Part shown: piece by piece, positions 33,364 to 42,431 of the stretch
Layout of the letters: each line of letters opens with the position of its first letter
Numbering within the stretch: the first letter of the stretch is position 1
Origin: Trujillonella endophytica
GTDB lineage: Bacteria > Actinomycetota > Actinomycetes > Mycobacteriales > Geodermatophilaceae
DNA length: 64,000 bases
Direction: 5' to 3'
NCBI RefSeq assembly: GCF_019799905.1
Contig: NZ_JABGCI010000006.1
Span: 179,321-243,320 of the forward strand
The notes under the pieces: model-generated
The model's database searches: none
Told to the model about the DNA's origin: nothing
Seen by the model: only the letters and a program-made list of their open reading frames with translations
Position numbers and translations under genes: made by a program

Positions 33364-34811
33364 GACAGCACCCGTGCCAAGACCAAGCGCAGGTGACGTG
33401 CGTGCAGCACCTGCTCCACCGTGGCTCGGGGTGGAAGAGGTGGGAGCGTTCCCACACCGAGCGGGATGGCGACGATCCCCTGAGGAGTGCAGGCGTCGAC
33501 GGCTGCACTGACACGCTCAGCCCCCGGGTTGAGCTCGGTGATGACGACGCGGCTCCAGCGCCGAGGCAGGCTGCCAGAACCCAGCGCCTTCGAGACGACG
33601 GTGATCGTCGACTGCTCGGGAGCTCCGCCCACTACGTCAAGCTGCGCTTCGGGCCAGATCCGCTGCACCCAGCCTGGATGACCGAGGACCAGTACGCGGT
33701 CCAAATCGCCCAGCCCGATCTTCAGCAGCCGACTCATACGGGCTGAGCGGCTGCCGGGTAGCCGATACCGGAGAGAGCTACGCTCAAAGAGTCCGGCAAC
33801 GTTCACGACAGGGTGCCTGGCAGACCGTAGGAGCCGCGGCAGAAGCCCCCTTCGCTCTCGGCGTCCGTGGAGCATGGCGTCCCGCGCGGTCGAGGCGGCA
33901 GCCAACCGCCCGCCGTACCAGAGGCCGTGGGTGGTACCAAGCAGGACGCGGATCTCATCGCTGATGGACCGTCGCTCCCGTAAGGCTGACTGCAAGAGCC
34001 GGAGCCGCATCTTCGTCCACTCGACAAGTGCCCGGGCCGCCCACCAGTCTCCATCTCCGAGCCATAGGGCGATGCACGCACCCACCCCGAAACCGTACGT
34101 CCATGAGCGGCCTCGGAACTCGGCAGGAGTAGCCCGCTCGTGCAGGACCAAAAGGGCCGGCTCGAAACGTGCCTCGACGCCAATCCGCATGAGTCGCCGA
34201 AAGAGGTCGATGTCATTGCCCGCTCGCCCAGGACTTCCGGTCCCCAAGCGTTCATCGTTGCCTCCGACCAACAAGTAAGCCGCTCGAGTCACGGAGAAGT
34301 TGCCACCTGTGCCGAGATCCCACGGCATAGCATCCGCCTGCAACTGACGGGGCTCGATTGACTCGCGTAGCGCTAGAGGAATCGTCCGGTCGCCCACGGA
34401 TGGGAGGGGGAGCACTCGTCCGCCGAGGAGAAGGGGCCCGTGCGTCCTGTCGTGTGCAGACGCGGCGACCGCGACCCAGTGCCTGTCCGGCACGCAGTCG
34501 TCGTCAATGACTGATACAACGTGACACGAGGCGCGGCGGACCCCGGCGTTCTGGCTCGCTGACAGGCCTCTTCGTGATTGGGTCACGTGGACCAACTCGA
34601 CGCCGGTCCTGCGGTGACTTTCGAGGATCGCCGCGGTGGCGGCCGGATCTCCTTGATCCACCACGACGATCTGAGCCGGAAGACGACTGCCGGCCAGCAG
34701 CGCTTCGAGGCATCGCGACAGGGGTTCCGGGCGATTCAAAGTCGAGATCACGGCACTTATGGGAGCGATCACCGGCTCGTCCACCCCAGTCACCACGACA
34801 GGCTCGCACAC
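33360..34811 (-). CDS. GT2-family glycosyltransferase with C-terminal Rossmann-like extension
   Basis: A 483-residue protein. Residues 1 to about 290 are GT2: ISAVISTLNRPEPLSRCLEAL, IVVVDQGDP, GLSASQNAGVRRA, VSVIDDDCVP (metal site), and GNDIDLFRRLMRIG. The last 130 residues (RVLVLGHPGWVQRIWPEAQLDVVGG, ITELNPGAERVSAAVDAC) look like a reduced methyltransferase-type fold, but no SAM glycine motif is clear. GTG 34811 follows GAGG. Operon with the deacetylase downstream. Confidence 0.8.
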   Translation of the reverse strand: MCEPVVVTGVDEPVIAPISAVISTLNRPEPLSRCLEALLAGSRLPAQIVVVDQGDPAATAAILESHRRTGVELVHVTQSRRGLSASQNAGVRRASCHVVSVIDDDCVPDRHWVAVAASAHDRTHGPLLLGGRVLPLPSVGDRTIPLALRESIEPRQLQADAMPWDLGTGGNFSVTRAAYLLVGGNDERLGTGSPGRAGNDIDLFRRLMRIGVEARFEPALLVLHERATPAEFRGRSWTYGFGVGACIALWLGDGDWWAARALVEWTKMRLRLLQSALRERRSISDEIRVLLGTTHGLWYGGRLAAASTARDAMLHGRRERRGLLPRLLRSARHPVVNVAGLFERSSLRYRLPGSRSARMSRLLKIGLGDLDRVLVLGHPGWVQRIWPEAQLDVVGGAPEQSTITVVSKALGSGSLPRRWSRVVITELNPGAERVSAAVDACTPQGIVAIPLGVGTLPPLPPRATVEQVLHARHLRLVLARVLS

Positions 34812-35163
34812 CTCGCAGGGGTGCGGACCGCTCCCACATCGATCGATGTCGCGTGCGTATGCGGTGTGGGCGATACGCGGTCACTCTTACAAATCCAGCA
34901 GGTTCAGCGAGTCCACGGATCTTGTGTGCTGTGCACCGACATGGGGAGTCTGGGGTCTTCCGGTCTCGAGGTTCGCGACGTTGCCCATCCCTTGCGGGCG
35001 TGAGCGCAACGCCACCGCTTCGGCGAGGACCGGGCTTGAGTGGCCAGCCACCTTGCCACAGCTGCTTGTGGGGCAGGCGCCATCTCCGTGGAGGAGGCCA
35101 CGGTGGAACTCCTTGCCGCGGCGCCGCGGCTGAGTCGCTAGTCGACTGGCACACTGCCTGCTC
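34812..35163. other. Divergent intergenic region
   Basis: About 350 bp between the minus-strand glycosyltransferase/deacetylase pair and the plus-strand polymerase-like gene, so it should hold promoters for both. No clear -10/-35 pair, repeat or coding motif was identified. Confidence 0.4.
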
Positions 35164-36459
35164 GTGGGCTTCATCCTGACCCCGCAGTCCGCCGCGATCT
35201 ATGCCGCGCTCGCACTGGCGTTGGTCCTGTTCGCCGTCAGCAAGTCGCGACGCCAACTCTGCGCCCAGCTTGTAGGGGGCTCCGGCGCGCTGATCGCCGT
35301 CCAGGTGGGCAGCGTGCACGTGTGGTCGGCCGCCGTCCTCCTGTGGCTGGTGTTCACCAGGTCGTCCGACTCACGACAGTGGCCTAGGGTGCTGTCACTC
35401 GCCGGCGCGGTCGTCCTCCTGATGACAACCGTTCTCCATGGCGACCTCGTCAACTCTGCGACCCTTGCATTGCAGCTCGCGGCGCTTGCTGGAGGAGGTG
35501 CGCTCATTGCGTTACGCGCGCAACCCCGCGATGTTGACGCGATGATGCGCGCTGCCCTAGTCGTCATCACGATCGGGAGCCTGATCGGGCTGCTGCAGGT
35601 GGTTGGCGTCGTGCCAATCGACACCTGGCACTCGGATATCAGCACCATCGGCCGGCCGCTAGGTATCTGGCCGGAGCCAGACTGGTTGGGGCTCATGGCC
35701 GCAGTAGGCGTGCTTCTGTCCTGGCACCTAGAGGTATCACCAAAGCTGCGTGTCGCGGCGTTTGTTATCAATATCGCTGCAGTGGCACTGTCGTTCGCCC
35801 GAGCCGCCTGGGTGGCCTTAGCCCTCGCGATCGTCGCCACTGTTATCGCTCAATTGTTCTCGAGGCAGCGGCGTACGGAGACCCGTAAAGGTCGGCGGGC
35901 AGCGGTGGTCACGCTGCTTGTGGCGACCCTGCTTGGGCTGGCTGCGAGCCCAGTGCTACGTGAGGATCTCGCTCGCCGCGTGGAGACGCTGACATCCGCT
36001 ACGGCTAGCGAGGACGACATCTCAGGCCGGGCCCGCATCCTGCAGACTGAGTCGCTGCTCCAGCTTGCTGAGACCGCAGCGCCGTTCGGGCACGGACTCA
36101 GTGCTGCAGGTCGAGTGGGGGTGTCTGGCGCCCTCTATCTTAAGGCCGAATCGGGCAATGATGTCGCCAGCAACTGGGTGCTCGGCTTGTGGGTGGACGG
36201 TGCATACCTTGCTGTCCCTTTGATCCTGTTTCTGGTATTGTTCGCTCTCCGGGGGTCGGCGATTCCGGCGGGCCAAATGTTGCTGTTGGTGTTAATAAAC
36301 AACCTGTTCAGCAATGCTCTATTTCAGCCGGTGACTTGGATGTTGCTTGGCCTTACGATGCTTGCGCTGGCACCGAAGGATCCCCGTCGCCCGAAGGCCG
36401 CCGTGGAGTCGACGGCCGGTCGGATTAAGGGCTGGGGGCCTTGCACCCTCCTCGACTAG
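35164..36459 (+). CDS. O-antigen polymerase/ligase-like membrane protein (Wzy candidate)
   Basis: A 431-residue protein with about eleven membrane spans and a longer periplasmic loop between about 255 and 345 that contains SGRARILQTESLLQLAETAAPFGHGLSAAG, as in the Wzy_C/WaaL family where the R-x3-L and H region is catalytic. In Wzy-dependent loci this protein joins flipped repeat units. GTG 35164. The C-terminal tail (RRPKAAVESTAG) is polar. Sequence-based Wzy calls are always tentative; the context (flippase 4 kb away) supports it. Confidence 0.7.
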   Translation: MGFILTPQSAAIYAALALALVLFAVSKSRRQLCAQLVGGSGALIAVQVGSVHVWSAAVLLWLVFTRSSDSRQWPRVLSLAGAVVLLMTTVLHGDLVNSATLALQLAALAGGGALIALRAQPRDVDAMMRAALVVITIGSLIGLLQVVGVVPIDTWHSDISTIGRPLGIWPEPDWLGLMAAVGVLLSWHLEVSPKLRVAAFVINIAAVALSFARAAWVALALAIVATVIAQLFSRQRRTETRKGRRAAVVTLLVATLLGLAASPVLREDLARRVETLTSATASEDDISGRARILQTESLLQLAETAAPFGHGLSAAGRVGVSGALYLKAESGNDVASNWVLGLWVDGAYLAVPLILFLVLFALRGSAIPAGQMLLLVLINNLFSNALFQPVTWMLLGLTMLALAPKDPRRPKAAVESTAGRIKGWGPCTLLD

Positions 36460-36830
36460 CACCACATTCACGCCCTTGAGGTGGAGCCACTCTCTAATTC
36501 GTTGATAAGGTGGACGGCCACCAGCAATGATCGCTAGGTGCAGCTACGACATTCGTGGTGACGCTTCCGATATCCGCCAATTGAGCGCTACGGTCGGCCA
36601 TATCAGGGGCTGGGACTATTGGTGGAAGGGGCGGTGGCGGTCGTACTGGCTCGCAAGGCAGTCCCGTCCGTGGCACCTGCGACGACAGCCAGCGAGGCTG
36701 TGGCGATTCCTGAATCCTTACGTGCTCGCTGGACAGCATGCAGACGGGGGCTGCGGATGCGTCACCCGGCCAACGCGCGGAGCCTCGTCCCATTCGGATC
36801 GGTTCAAGGGGCATTGCAAGGGGTGGGCGC
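36460..36830. other. Gap with possible gene remnant
   Basis: No intact gene. On the minus strand near 36450-36540 the frame reads LAIIAGGRPPYQRIREW then KGVNVVLVEEGA, which looks protein-like but is not continued on either side. Base composition is lower in G+C than the window norm. It may be the relic of a gene lost when neighbours were exchanged. Confidence 0.3.
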
Positions 36831-37409
36831 TTAGCGTGAGTAGGCGGTGAAAGTGGCAGACCAGGCGTGGCCCGATATGCGGGCACCCGTCGGCAATAGT
36901 GCGGCGAACTCGCGACGGGATAGCAGCCTCGTGAACTCGCTGCGCCCAGCTCGCCACCTAGGTGACCAATGACTTAATACCGCTGAAGTATGCGACTCGA
37001 CTGGAAACCACCGGTTGGGGGTGGTGATCACCCAGTCGCGGGCCACCCTAATGTGCTCGGCGACGAATCGGCGCTGATCCTTCGGATCGCCGACGTGCTC
37101 GATCACCGCGTTTGCTACGACCAAGTCGAATCCGCGATCGATGAACGGCATCTCTCGGCCGTCCGCAATAATGAATGGCCACGGCTGCGGTCCCACATTT
37201 GCGACGTCGAATGCAGTCACATGGTCGGCGTGATGACCGACGGCGCGCTCGACGATTGACTCGTTTCGCTGTGATCCGGAGCCAACCGCCCCGCAAAGCA
37301 ATACTGACCTGGCTCCTACCCGTTGCATAAACTTTACGATAGCCGCAGCCTTCCTCCGTCGGCTGCGGACGCTGTAGGCTAGCACCGCCCGACGCACAAC
37401 GCTCTTCAT
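36831..37409 (-). CDS. Class I SAM-dependent methyltransferase (type 11)
   Basis: A 192-residue protein with ARSVLLCGAVGSGSQ (degenerate SAM glycine loop), ADGREMPFIDRGFDLVVANAVIEHVGD (the type-11 motif for the SAM adenine and post-I region) and DWVITTPNRWFPVE. It probably methylates a sugar or lipid intermediate of the EPS. It stands alone on the minus strand. The usual GxGxG loop reads GAVGSG, so cofactor binding may be altered. Confidence 0.75.
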   Translation of the reverse strand: MKSVVRRAVLAYSVRSRRRKAAAIVKFMQRVGARSVLLCGAVGSGSQRNESIVERAVGHHADHVTAFDVANVGPQPWPFIIADGREMPFIDRGFDLVVANAVIEHVGDPKDQRRFVAEHIRVARDWVITTPNRWFPVESHTSAVLSHWSPRWRAGRSEFTRLLSRREFAALLPTGARISGHAWSATFTAYSR

Positions 37410-37821
37410 CTTCGGAATGCTACGCGTCTGGTCTCGGGTCGACTACTTGTAGTGGTCAACCGAAGAGGCGCCCTTATCGGGGCTGTCCGCTCGTTCTGGA
37501 GCCCGTGCCACCAAGGTGCTCGCGTCGACCCACGCGCAGCGATAGGCGCTATCTATACTTCAACAAATGAGGACAGGGGGCTCGCCCTGCATGGCGTGCA
37601 GGATCTTCCAGCAGGATCGATCCTGCGGACCTGGTTCCGCCCGGTGGCACGCGGCCATTGCATCGGTCCGTCAGCTCGCTTACGAGCTGACCAACACGCT
37701 GACGATGCGGAGTGCGCTGCGCTGCTGGTGTGACAACATCCGAAGCTCGTAATCGAGGGACTCTGCTCATAAGCCGGTAGGCGAGGACAGGTCGCCGCCA
37801 TGAGTCGCAGCGTTCAGCCCG
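37410..37821. other. Stretch without a recognisable gene
   Basis: About 410 bp between two minus-strand genes, with A+T-rich patches near 37545-37570. No coding motif, inverted repeat or IS end was recognised. The promoter of the methyltransferase gene is expected at its left end. Confidence 0.35.
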
Positions 37822-38820
37822 CTACCGGCGGCTCTGCAGGAGGTCTCGCACGGCATCTTTGCGGCCGTAGTTGTACTTGTCGTAGCGACCAGTCCGGAGC
37901 TCTCGCAGGATTGGCGCCGCCCGCAGGAGCCGCATGGCCGGCAGGGCGGAGCGGAACCGTTCGTGCTCCAGCTTCTCCATCGCCTTCGACAGCCGTCCCG
38001 CCGGAACACGGTCCGCAGTAGCGGTTAGGTGTGCGACGAGAGACTCGGAGCGGCCAAGGAGCCAGGCGTTGTTGTGGGATCGCGGGGAGAACAGCCCCCG
38101 AATTCTGCGAGCCTTCTCCGTCAGCGGTCTCGGGTCGCGGATGCCGGCGTGGTTCGAGCCGTGCTGCCGGTAACCGGTGCAAGTGTCGCGAATCAGAGCG
38201 ACCGTGCCGGTCGCGGCGGCGATGATGGCCAGCCACTCGTCGTGTAGCCAGTCAGTCGGGAAGGGTCGCGCGACATCGAGCAGGTCTCGCCGGAACAGCA
38301 TGGTGGCGCCAGTGAATAGGTTGCGCCTCAGGAGGGCTTCGAACGCCTCGCCGCCGTCGATTTGCCGCCACTCGCTCTCGGAGACGTGGATGGCCGAGAG
38401 CAGGGTGAATCCTAGATAAGCCCCGTCCTCGTCGATGGCGTCTGCTTCGCTCCCCAGCAGAGTCAGCTGCGGATCGTTGATGAAGTGGACCGTGAGTCGC
38501 TCGAGGCGTTCGGGGGCCCAGACGTCGTCCTGGTCGCTGAGCGCCACCAGCTCACCGCTGGAGGCGGCAACAGCCTGCTCAAAGTTGGCCGTAGGGCGGA
38601 GCGGGGTCGCGTTGCGGAGGATCTTGACGGGGAACGGGACGTTGCTGGCCCACGCCTCTGCGATTGCGAGCGTCCCATCCGCGGATCCGTCATCGGAGAT
38701 GACCACCTCGGTCGGTGGACGGGTCTGCTCAGCGATCGTGCACAGCTGTCTGTCGAGGAACCGAGCCCCGTTGTAGGTGCAGAGGGCAACGGACACCGTC
38801 GGCTCGGGTAGGCGAGGCAC
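37822..38820 (-). CDS. GT2-family glycosyltransferase, rhamnosyltransferase-like
   Basis: A 332-residue enzyme: VSVALCTYNGARFLDRQL, VVISDDGSADGT, NFEQAVAASSGELVALSDQDDVW (the SDQDD metal motif of the WbbL/Cps2-type rhamnosyltransferase branch) and WLHDEWLAIIAA. It probably transfers rhamnose, in agreement with the RmlB and RmlD genes at 60-62 kb. GTG 38820. It stands alone on the minus strand, next to IS3 debris. Confidence 0.85.
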   Translation of the reverse strand: MPRLPEPTVSVALCTYNGARFLDRQLCTIAEQTRPPTEVVISDDGSADGTLAIAEAWASNVPFPVKILRNATPLRPTANFEQAVAASSGELVALSDQDDVWAPERLERLTVHFINDPQLTLLGSEADAIDEDGAYLGFTLLSAIHVSESEWRQIDGGEAFEALLRRNLFTGATMLFRRDLLDVARPFPTDWLHDEWLAIIAAATGTVALIRDTCTGYRQHGSNHAGIRDPRPLTEKARRIRGLFSPRSHNNAWLLGRSESLVAHLTATADRVPAGRLSKAMEKLEHERFRSALPAMRLLRAAPILRELRTGRYDKYNYGRKDAVRDLLQSRR

Positions 38821-38894
38821 TGCAGAAGCTTGCAGCGCCCAGGGGTTCCACCGCGAACTGGTCCGCCCCGGCCACTTGACCCCGGAGGAGGTTC

Positions 38895-39400
38895 ATGGGC
38901 AGGCGTGGTCATCCGCCGGACTCTGACGGAAGGCGCTTGACCTTCGTCCAGGCCGGGAGTTTGGTCGCCAAGGTGGCGCGGAGTCTGGGAATCAGTACCG
39001 AGTCGACCTACACCTGGCGCCCGCAGGACGGGGTCGACAGGGGGGGTCGGCAGCCACGGCTGAGCACCGCGGAAGAATCGAGACTCGTCGCGGCCATGCC
39101 GTGTATAGGGAAGCTCGGGCGAAGTTGGCCATCCATCGCCGGTGAGCGAGCTGCTGGGGAAGGTGGTGCGCCAAGAGGCGGTTGAGGACCATCGCGGTGA
39201 TGGCCTAGGAGGGGCTGCCAGTGCTGCTCATGTCCTGGGCCTGTCGGAGTCCGGCTAGTTGCGCCGCGCTGCCCCGTTCTCATCGGCGCGGGTCATGCGG
39301 CACGGCGGGGTTGACCGACCAGATCCGAGAGGTCCACGCGGTCTCGAACGGGACCTCCGGGATGAAGCGCCCCGTGCGCGGGAGACCCTCTTGAGGCTCC
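38895..39400 (+). mobile_element. IS3-family element remnant (OrfA and start of OrfB)
   Basis: ATG 38895, behind GGAGGAGG, opens an OrfA-like frame: VARSLGISTESTYTWRPQDGVDRG, the HTH of IS3 OrfA. After a frame change, the OrfB start follows (KRRLRTIAVMA, stop, EGLPVLLMSWACRSP), and then LTDQIREVHAVSNGTSG. Several stops and frameshifts break it, and the DDE core is missing. It sits at the border of the membrane-protein gene at 39527, so it may mark the junction of an acquired segment. Confidence 0.75.
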
Positions 39401-39526
39401 TCGCTGCGGTCGGTGTTGGTCTGCGCGGTGGACTGCGTCGTCGAGTGGGATACGGGGACTACCTGCCGACACGCGGTGGTGGACTCCAACTTGCCTAGGC
39501 GGCGCTCCACCGGGACGTTGCTAGTC

Positions 39527-40777
39527 GTGACGTCGCTCCTGTCCGGGCTCAACCGCCTGCTTGGGGAGACGACGCCTCGGCGGCTGCGGAGCGTCACGTC
39601 CATCGGAGTCATCGCCATCTCGGTTGACGACTTCGGGTCGACAGTATTCGAGCTGGCCAGACAAGGCCCCCTTGTCGAACCATATCTCGCAAGCGCTTAC
39701 TGGGTTGCGTATTCAGGTGACTTCATCCGGCGAGGTCTGCCGGGAACGATTCTAGCCTGGGTAGCGGGAGGGGCTTCCGTTAGCACTGCATCCAGGATGG
39801 CGGCACTGCTTCTTCTTCTAGCCGGCCTCTCCATGATCGCGCTCATCCTCCTACTGGCTCGTCCAGTGAAACGGGCCGACGACAAGCTATTCATTGTCGC
39901 GTTGATGACAGCCTCACCTTTTACCTTCTCGCCGATACTTCGAGACGTCGGAAGGTATGACGCCATGGGCTTTGCGGCCAGGGTGTTGATTGCGATCGTC
40001 GGCCTTAGTGAAGTGAACGAAACCTGGAGACTCATCGTCAAGGCTGCGTTCATCAGTGCAGTGTTGGCTTTCGCAACGGCATCCCTGGAAATCCTGCTGC
40101 TGTTTGCCGGGCCCGTCGCGGTGTTCGCCTTGGCTAGGCTCGGGTGGAGGAGGCGTCAACTTGTTGCCGCTTCGGGTCTTGTTCTCGGTCCAGCGCTTGT
40201 TCTCGCTATCCTTAGTGCAACGATAAAACCATCGGCGGAGCGGCTCGCGGCAACGGTATCGAAGGCAAGCGCAGCGGGTCTCGCGGTGGACTACCAGGAG
40301 GAGAACGCAATCTCCGCCTTGGGAGTGACGATGGCTCAGGGGTTCGCTGCAATGCGGTCCGCAGCCGCCACGACGGTCGTTTGGTGTGCACTGTTGTTCG
40401 GTGGCTGCTTCGTGCTTTCGGCCCTTCTTGTATGGGTCACGCAGGGACGTTCCGATGCGCGGCTAGCCTTCTCCCAGATTGCCGGTTTCAGTCTCGCGGC
40501 GCTCCTCATTAGCCTCGTCGCTGTGGACTATCGTCGGTGGTGGGCGCTGGCTCTTGTGGCTACAGGGTGCGGGCTTGCAATGCTTCTGCCGACGGTTACT
40601 GCGAAGCGGAGGTTTTCTCATCTCAGCTTGTGGCAGGCTCTCCTTGGCGTCGCTGTACTCGTCCTCTCGGTGCGAGTGCAGCAAGTCCCCCTCTGGCCTT
40701 GGTGGGATCCTTCACCTCTCGAGACCAACTTCTCCATCGATTGGCTACGGATGAGAAGTGGCAGCACCGAGACATGA
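39527..40777 (+). CDS. Multi-pass membrane protein of the EPS locus, unknown function
   Basis: About 416 residues with nine or ten membrane segments. The N-terminal loop YLASAYWVAYSGDFIRRGLPGTILAW and the segment ASPFTFSPILRDVGRYDAMGFAARV are polar islands facing outside and could be catalytic. The layout resembles lipid-linked-sugar glycosyltransferases or a second polymerase, but no named family was recognised. The frame is open upstream into IS3 debris; GTG 39527 was taken as start, TTG 39518 is possible. Lower G+C than the window average. Confidence 0.6.
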   Translation: MTSLLSGLNRLLGETTPRRLRSVTSIGVIAISVDDFGSTVFELARQGPLVEPYLASAYWVAYSGDFIRRGLPGTILAWVAGGASVSTASRMAALLLLLAGLSMIALILLLARPVKRADDKLFIVALMTASPFTFSPILRDVGRYDAMGFAARVLIAIVGLSEVNETWRLIVKAAFISAVLAFATASLEILLLFAGPVAVFALARLGWRRRQLVAASGLVLGPALVLAILSATIKPSAERLAATVSKASAAGLAVDYQEENAISALGVTMAQGFAAMRSAAATTVVWCALLFGGCFVLSALLVWVTQGRSDARLAFSQIAGFSLAALLISLVAVDYRRWWALALVATGCGLAMLLPTVTAKRRFSHLSLWQALLGVAVLVLSVRVQQVPLWPWWDPSPLETNFSIDWLRMRSGSTET

Positions 40778-41175
40778 CGGTCGCGCGACATCCTCTGACA
40801 GACGCTGCCTTGCCCGCCCCGTCCACGTCCTTGAGGAGCGTCGCTTGACTCGCCGTGTCGGGTTCTCTCCCGAGCCGAGGGCCACCTGTCGGGCGAGCGT
40901 GATCGCGTGAAGCGCCTGACCGCGAGCCGGGGGCCGACAGGCGCCGCTGCCCCGGACCCCAGTTCCTCCTACTCCGTCGTTGCCGATGCGGACCGCAGCT
41001 ACGGCGGGCAGACTGCGCGAGCGCTCACCATGGACACAGCGCACTGCGTCGATGACCATGGGGGCCCGGAACGAGACCCCGTCGGGGGGCGACGGCATCG
41101 AATGCGAGGTGTGCGGGCGTTGACGGCTGGACGTGTCCGCACCGCTTCGCCAAACCGGAGGCGGGCGCCCCGGTC
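40778..41175. other. Stretch without a recognisable gene
   Basis: About 400 bp between two plus-strand genes. The open frames here are Arg/Pro-rich and have no motif. It probably contains the promoter of the plus-strand run that begins at 41176. Confidence 0.35.
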
Positions 41176-42429
41176 GTGAACATCGTGAGCATCGCTCCTT
41201 ACCTGCCATGCCGTGGCATCCCGCACGCCGGAGGCGAGTTCTATCGCCGGCACGCCGACCTGGTGGCGGCGTCCCACTCCGTGCTCGTCGTAGCGCCCAG
41301 GAATGCCGAGAATGAGTTGGCGCTCGAGCGGGACGCTGAGGCTTCCTATCGTCGGCTGCTCGTCACACCCGAGCAGCCGCAGGGTCCTGTGCGAGCTGGC
41401 TACTACTTCGTGATGTCTCGAGTGGCTCCGTTCCTCGCCATCCGCCCTTTCTGGAGAGCGTTGGTCGCCGATCCCGCCGTGCTCTCGGCCTTACGACAGG
41501 CAGACCGGATCGAGCTGCAATGGTTCAACGCCTTGGCCCTCGCCTCGAGGCTGAGGCGTGCTCTGCCGGAGACACATCAAGTCGGGGTGTTCCACGACGT
41601 CGTGTCGCAGGGACAGCGGCGGATGTTCCTCACGCCCGGAGTGTCGCCTCGATGGCGGCTGGTGGCGCTCGTTCAACTGGTGCTGGCCTTGCCGTTGGAG
41701 CGCCGGTTCCTGCGAGTCCTGGACACCGCAGTGGTCGTCAGTGAGAAGGACCGGGCGCTGCTGAAGCGACGGCGCGGGCGTGCGCGCATCGTCGTCGTAT
41801 CCCCTCCCCTCGAGGATGAGGACATGCCATCAGGGCCGGGGGTCAGGTCCCTCGGTCCGCCGGAGGTCCTCTTCGTGGGGGCACTGGACCGCTTGGAGAA
41901 TGAAGATGCGGCACACTGGTTGATCAACGACATCTGGCCCCGCGTGATTTCCGAGGTTCCCGATACGCGGCTGACCATTGCCGGCGCCAACCCGAGCGCC
42001 CACCTGCGCCGGCAGGCCGAGTCGGCCGCCAAGGTGACCCTCACTGACTACGTCGACTCGCTGAGCCCGTACTACCGACGCGCGTCCGTGGTGGTTGCTC
42101 CCATGCGGCTGGGCGCGGGCGTCAAGCTGAAGAGCTTGGTTGCCATGCTGTGGGGCCTACCGGTCGTGGCGACCTCGGTCGCTGCGGAGGGGGTGACGGG
42201 ACCGCAGGTCTTTTATGCCGTCGAGGACGACAGCGCGGACTTCGCGGACGCCGTCGTCGCGGTGCTGAAGGACCCGTCCTCCGCGGACGACGTCCGGGCG
42301 AGGGCCTTCGAGTGGTCGCATGACAGCTACTCGACCGCCCAGTACCGCCGCTCTATCGAGCAGTTGTATCCGCCGCGTGCGCTGCCCGGTGACGGCGGGC
42401 GCGCCGAGACGGTCACCGAGGAGCCGTAG
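41176..42429 (+). CDS. GT4-family glycosyltransferase
   Basis: A 417-residue GT-B protein: GGEFYRRHADLVAA in the N-terminal domain, then PPEVLFVGALDRLENEDAAHWL, LTIAGANPS and APMRLGAGVKLKSLVAMLWGLPVVATSVAAEGV, the GT4 donor site with the GVKLK element. Cytoplasmic. GTG 41176. It ends two bases before wzt, with which it is surely co-transcribed, suggesting that it builds the glycan exported by that ABC system. Confidence 0.85.
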   Translation: MNIVSIAPYLPCRGIPHAGGEFYRRHADLVAASHSVLVVAPRNAENELALERDAEASYRRLLVTPEQPQGPVRAGYYFVMSRVAPFLAIRPFWRALVADPAVLSALRQADRIELQWFNALALASRLRRALPETHQVGVFHDVVSQGQRRMFLTPGVSPRWRLVALVQLVLALPLERRFLRVLDTAVVVSEKDRALLKRRRGRARIVVVSPPLEDEDMPSGPGVRSLGPPEVLFVGALDRLENEDAAHWLINDIWPRVISEVPDTRLTIAGANPSAHLRRQAESAAKVTLTDYVDSLSPYYRRASVVVAPMRLGAGVKLKSLVAMLWGLPVVATSVAAEGVTGPQVFYAVEDDSADFADAVVAVLKDPSSADDVRARAFEWSHDSYSTAQYRRSIEQLYPPRALPGDGGRAETVTEEP

Positions 42430-42431
42430 CA

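Noticed and set aside
40907..41179. Plus-strand frame before the GT4 gene
   Set aside because: Low-complexity Arg/Gly composition, no ribosome site, and no recognisable domain.
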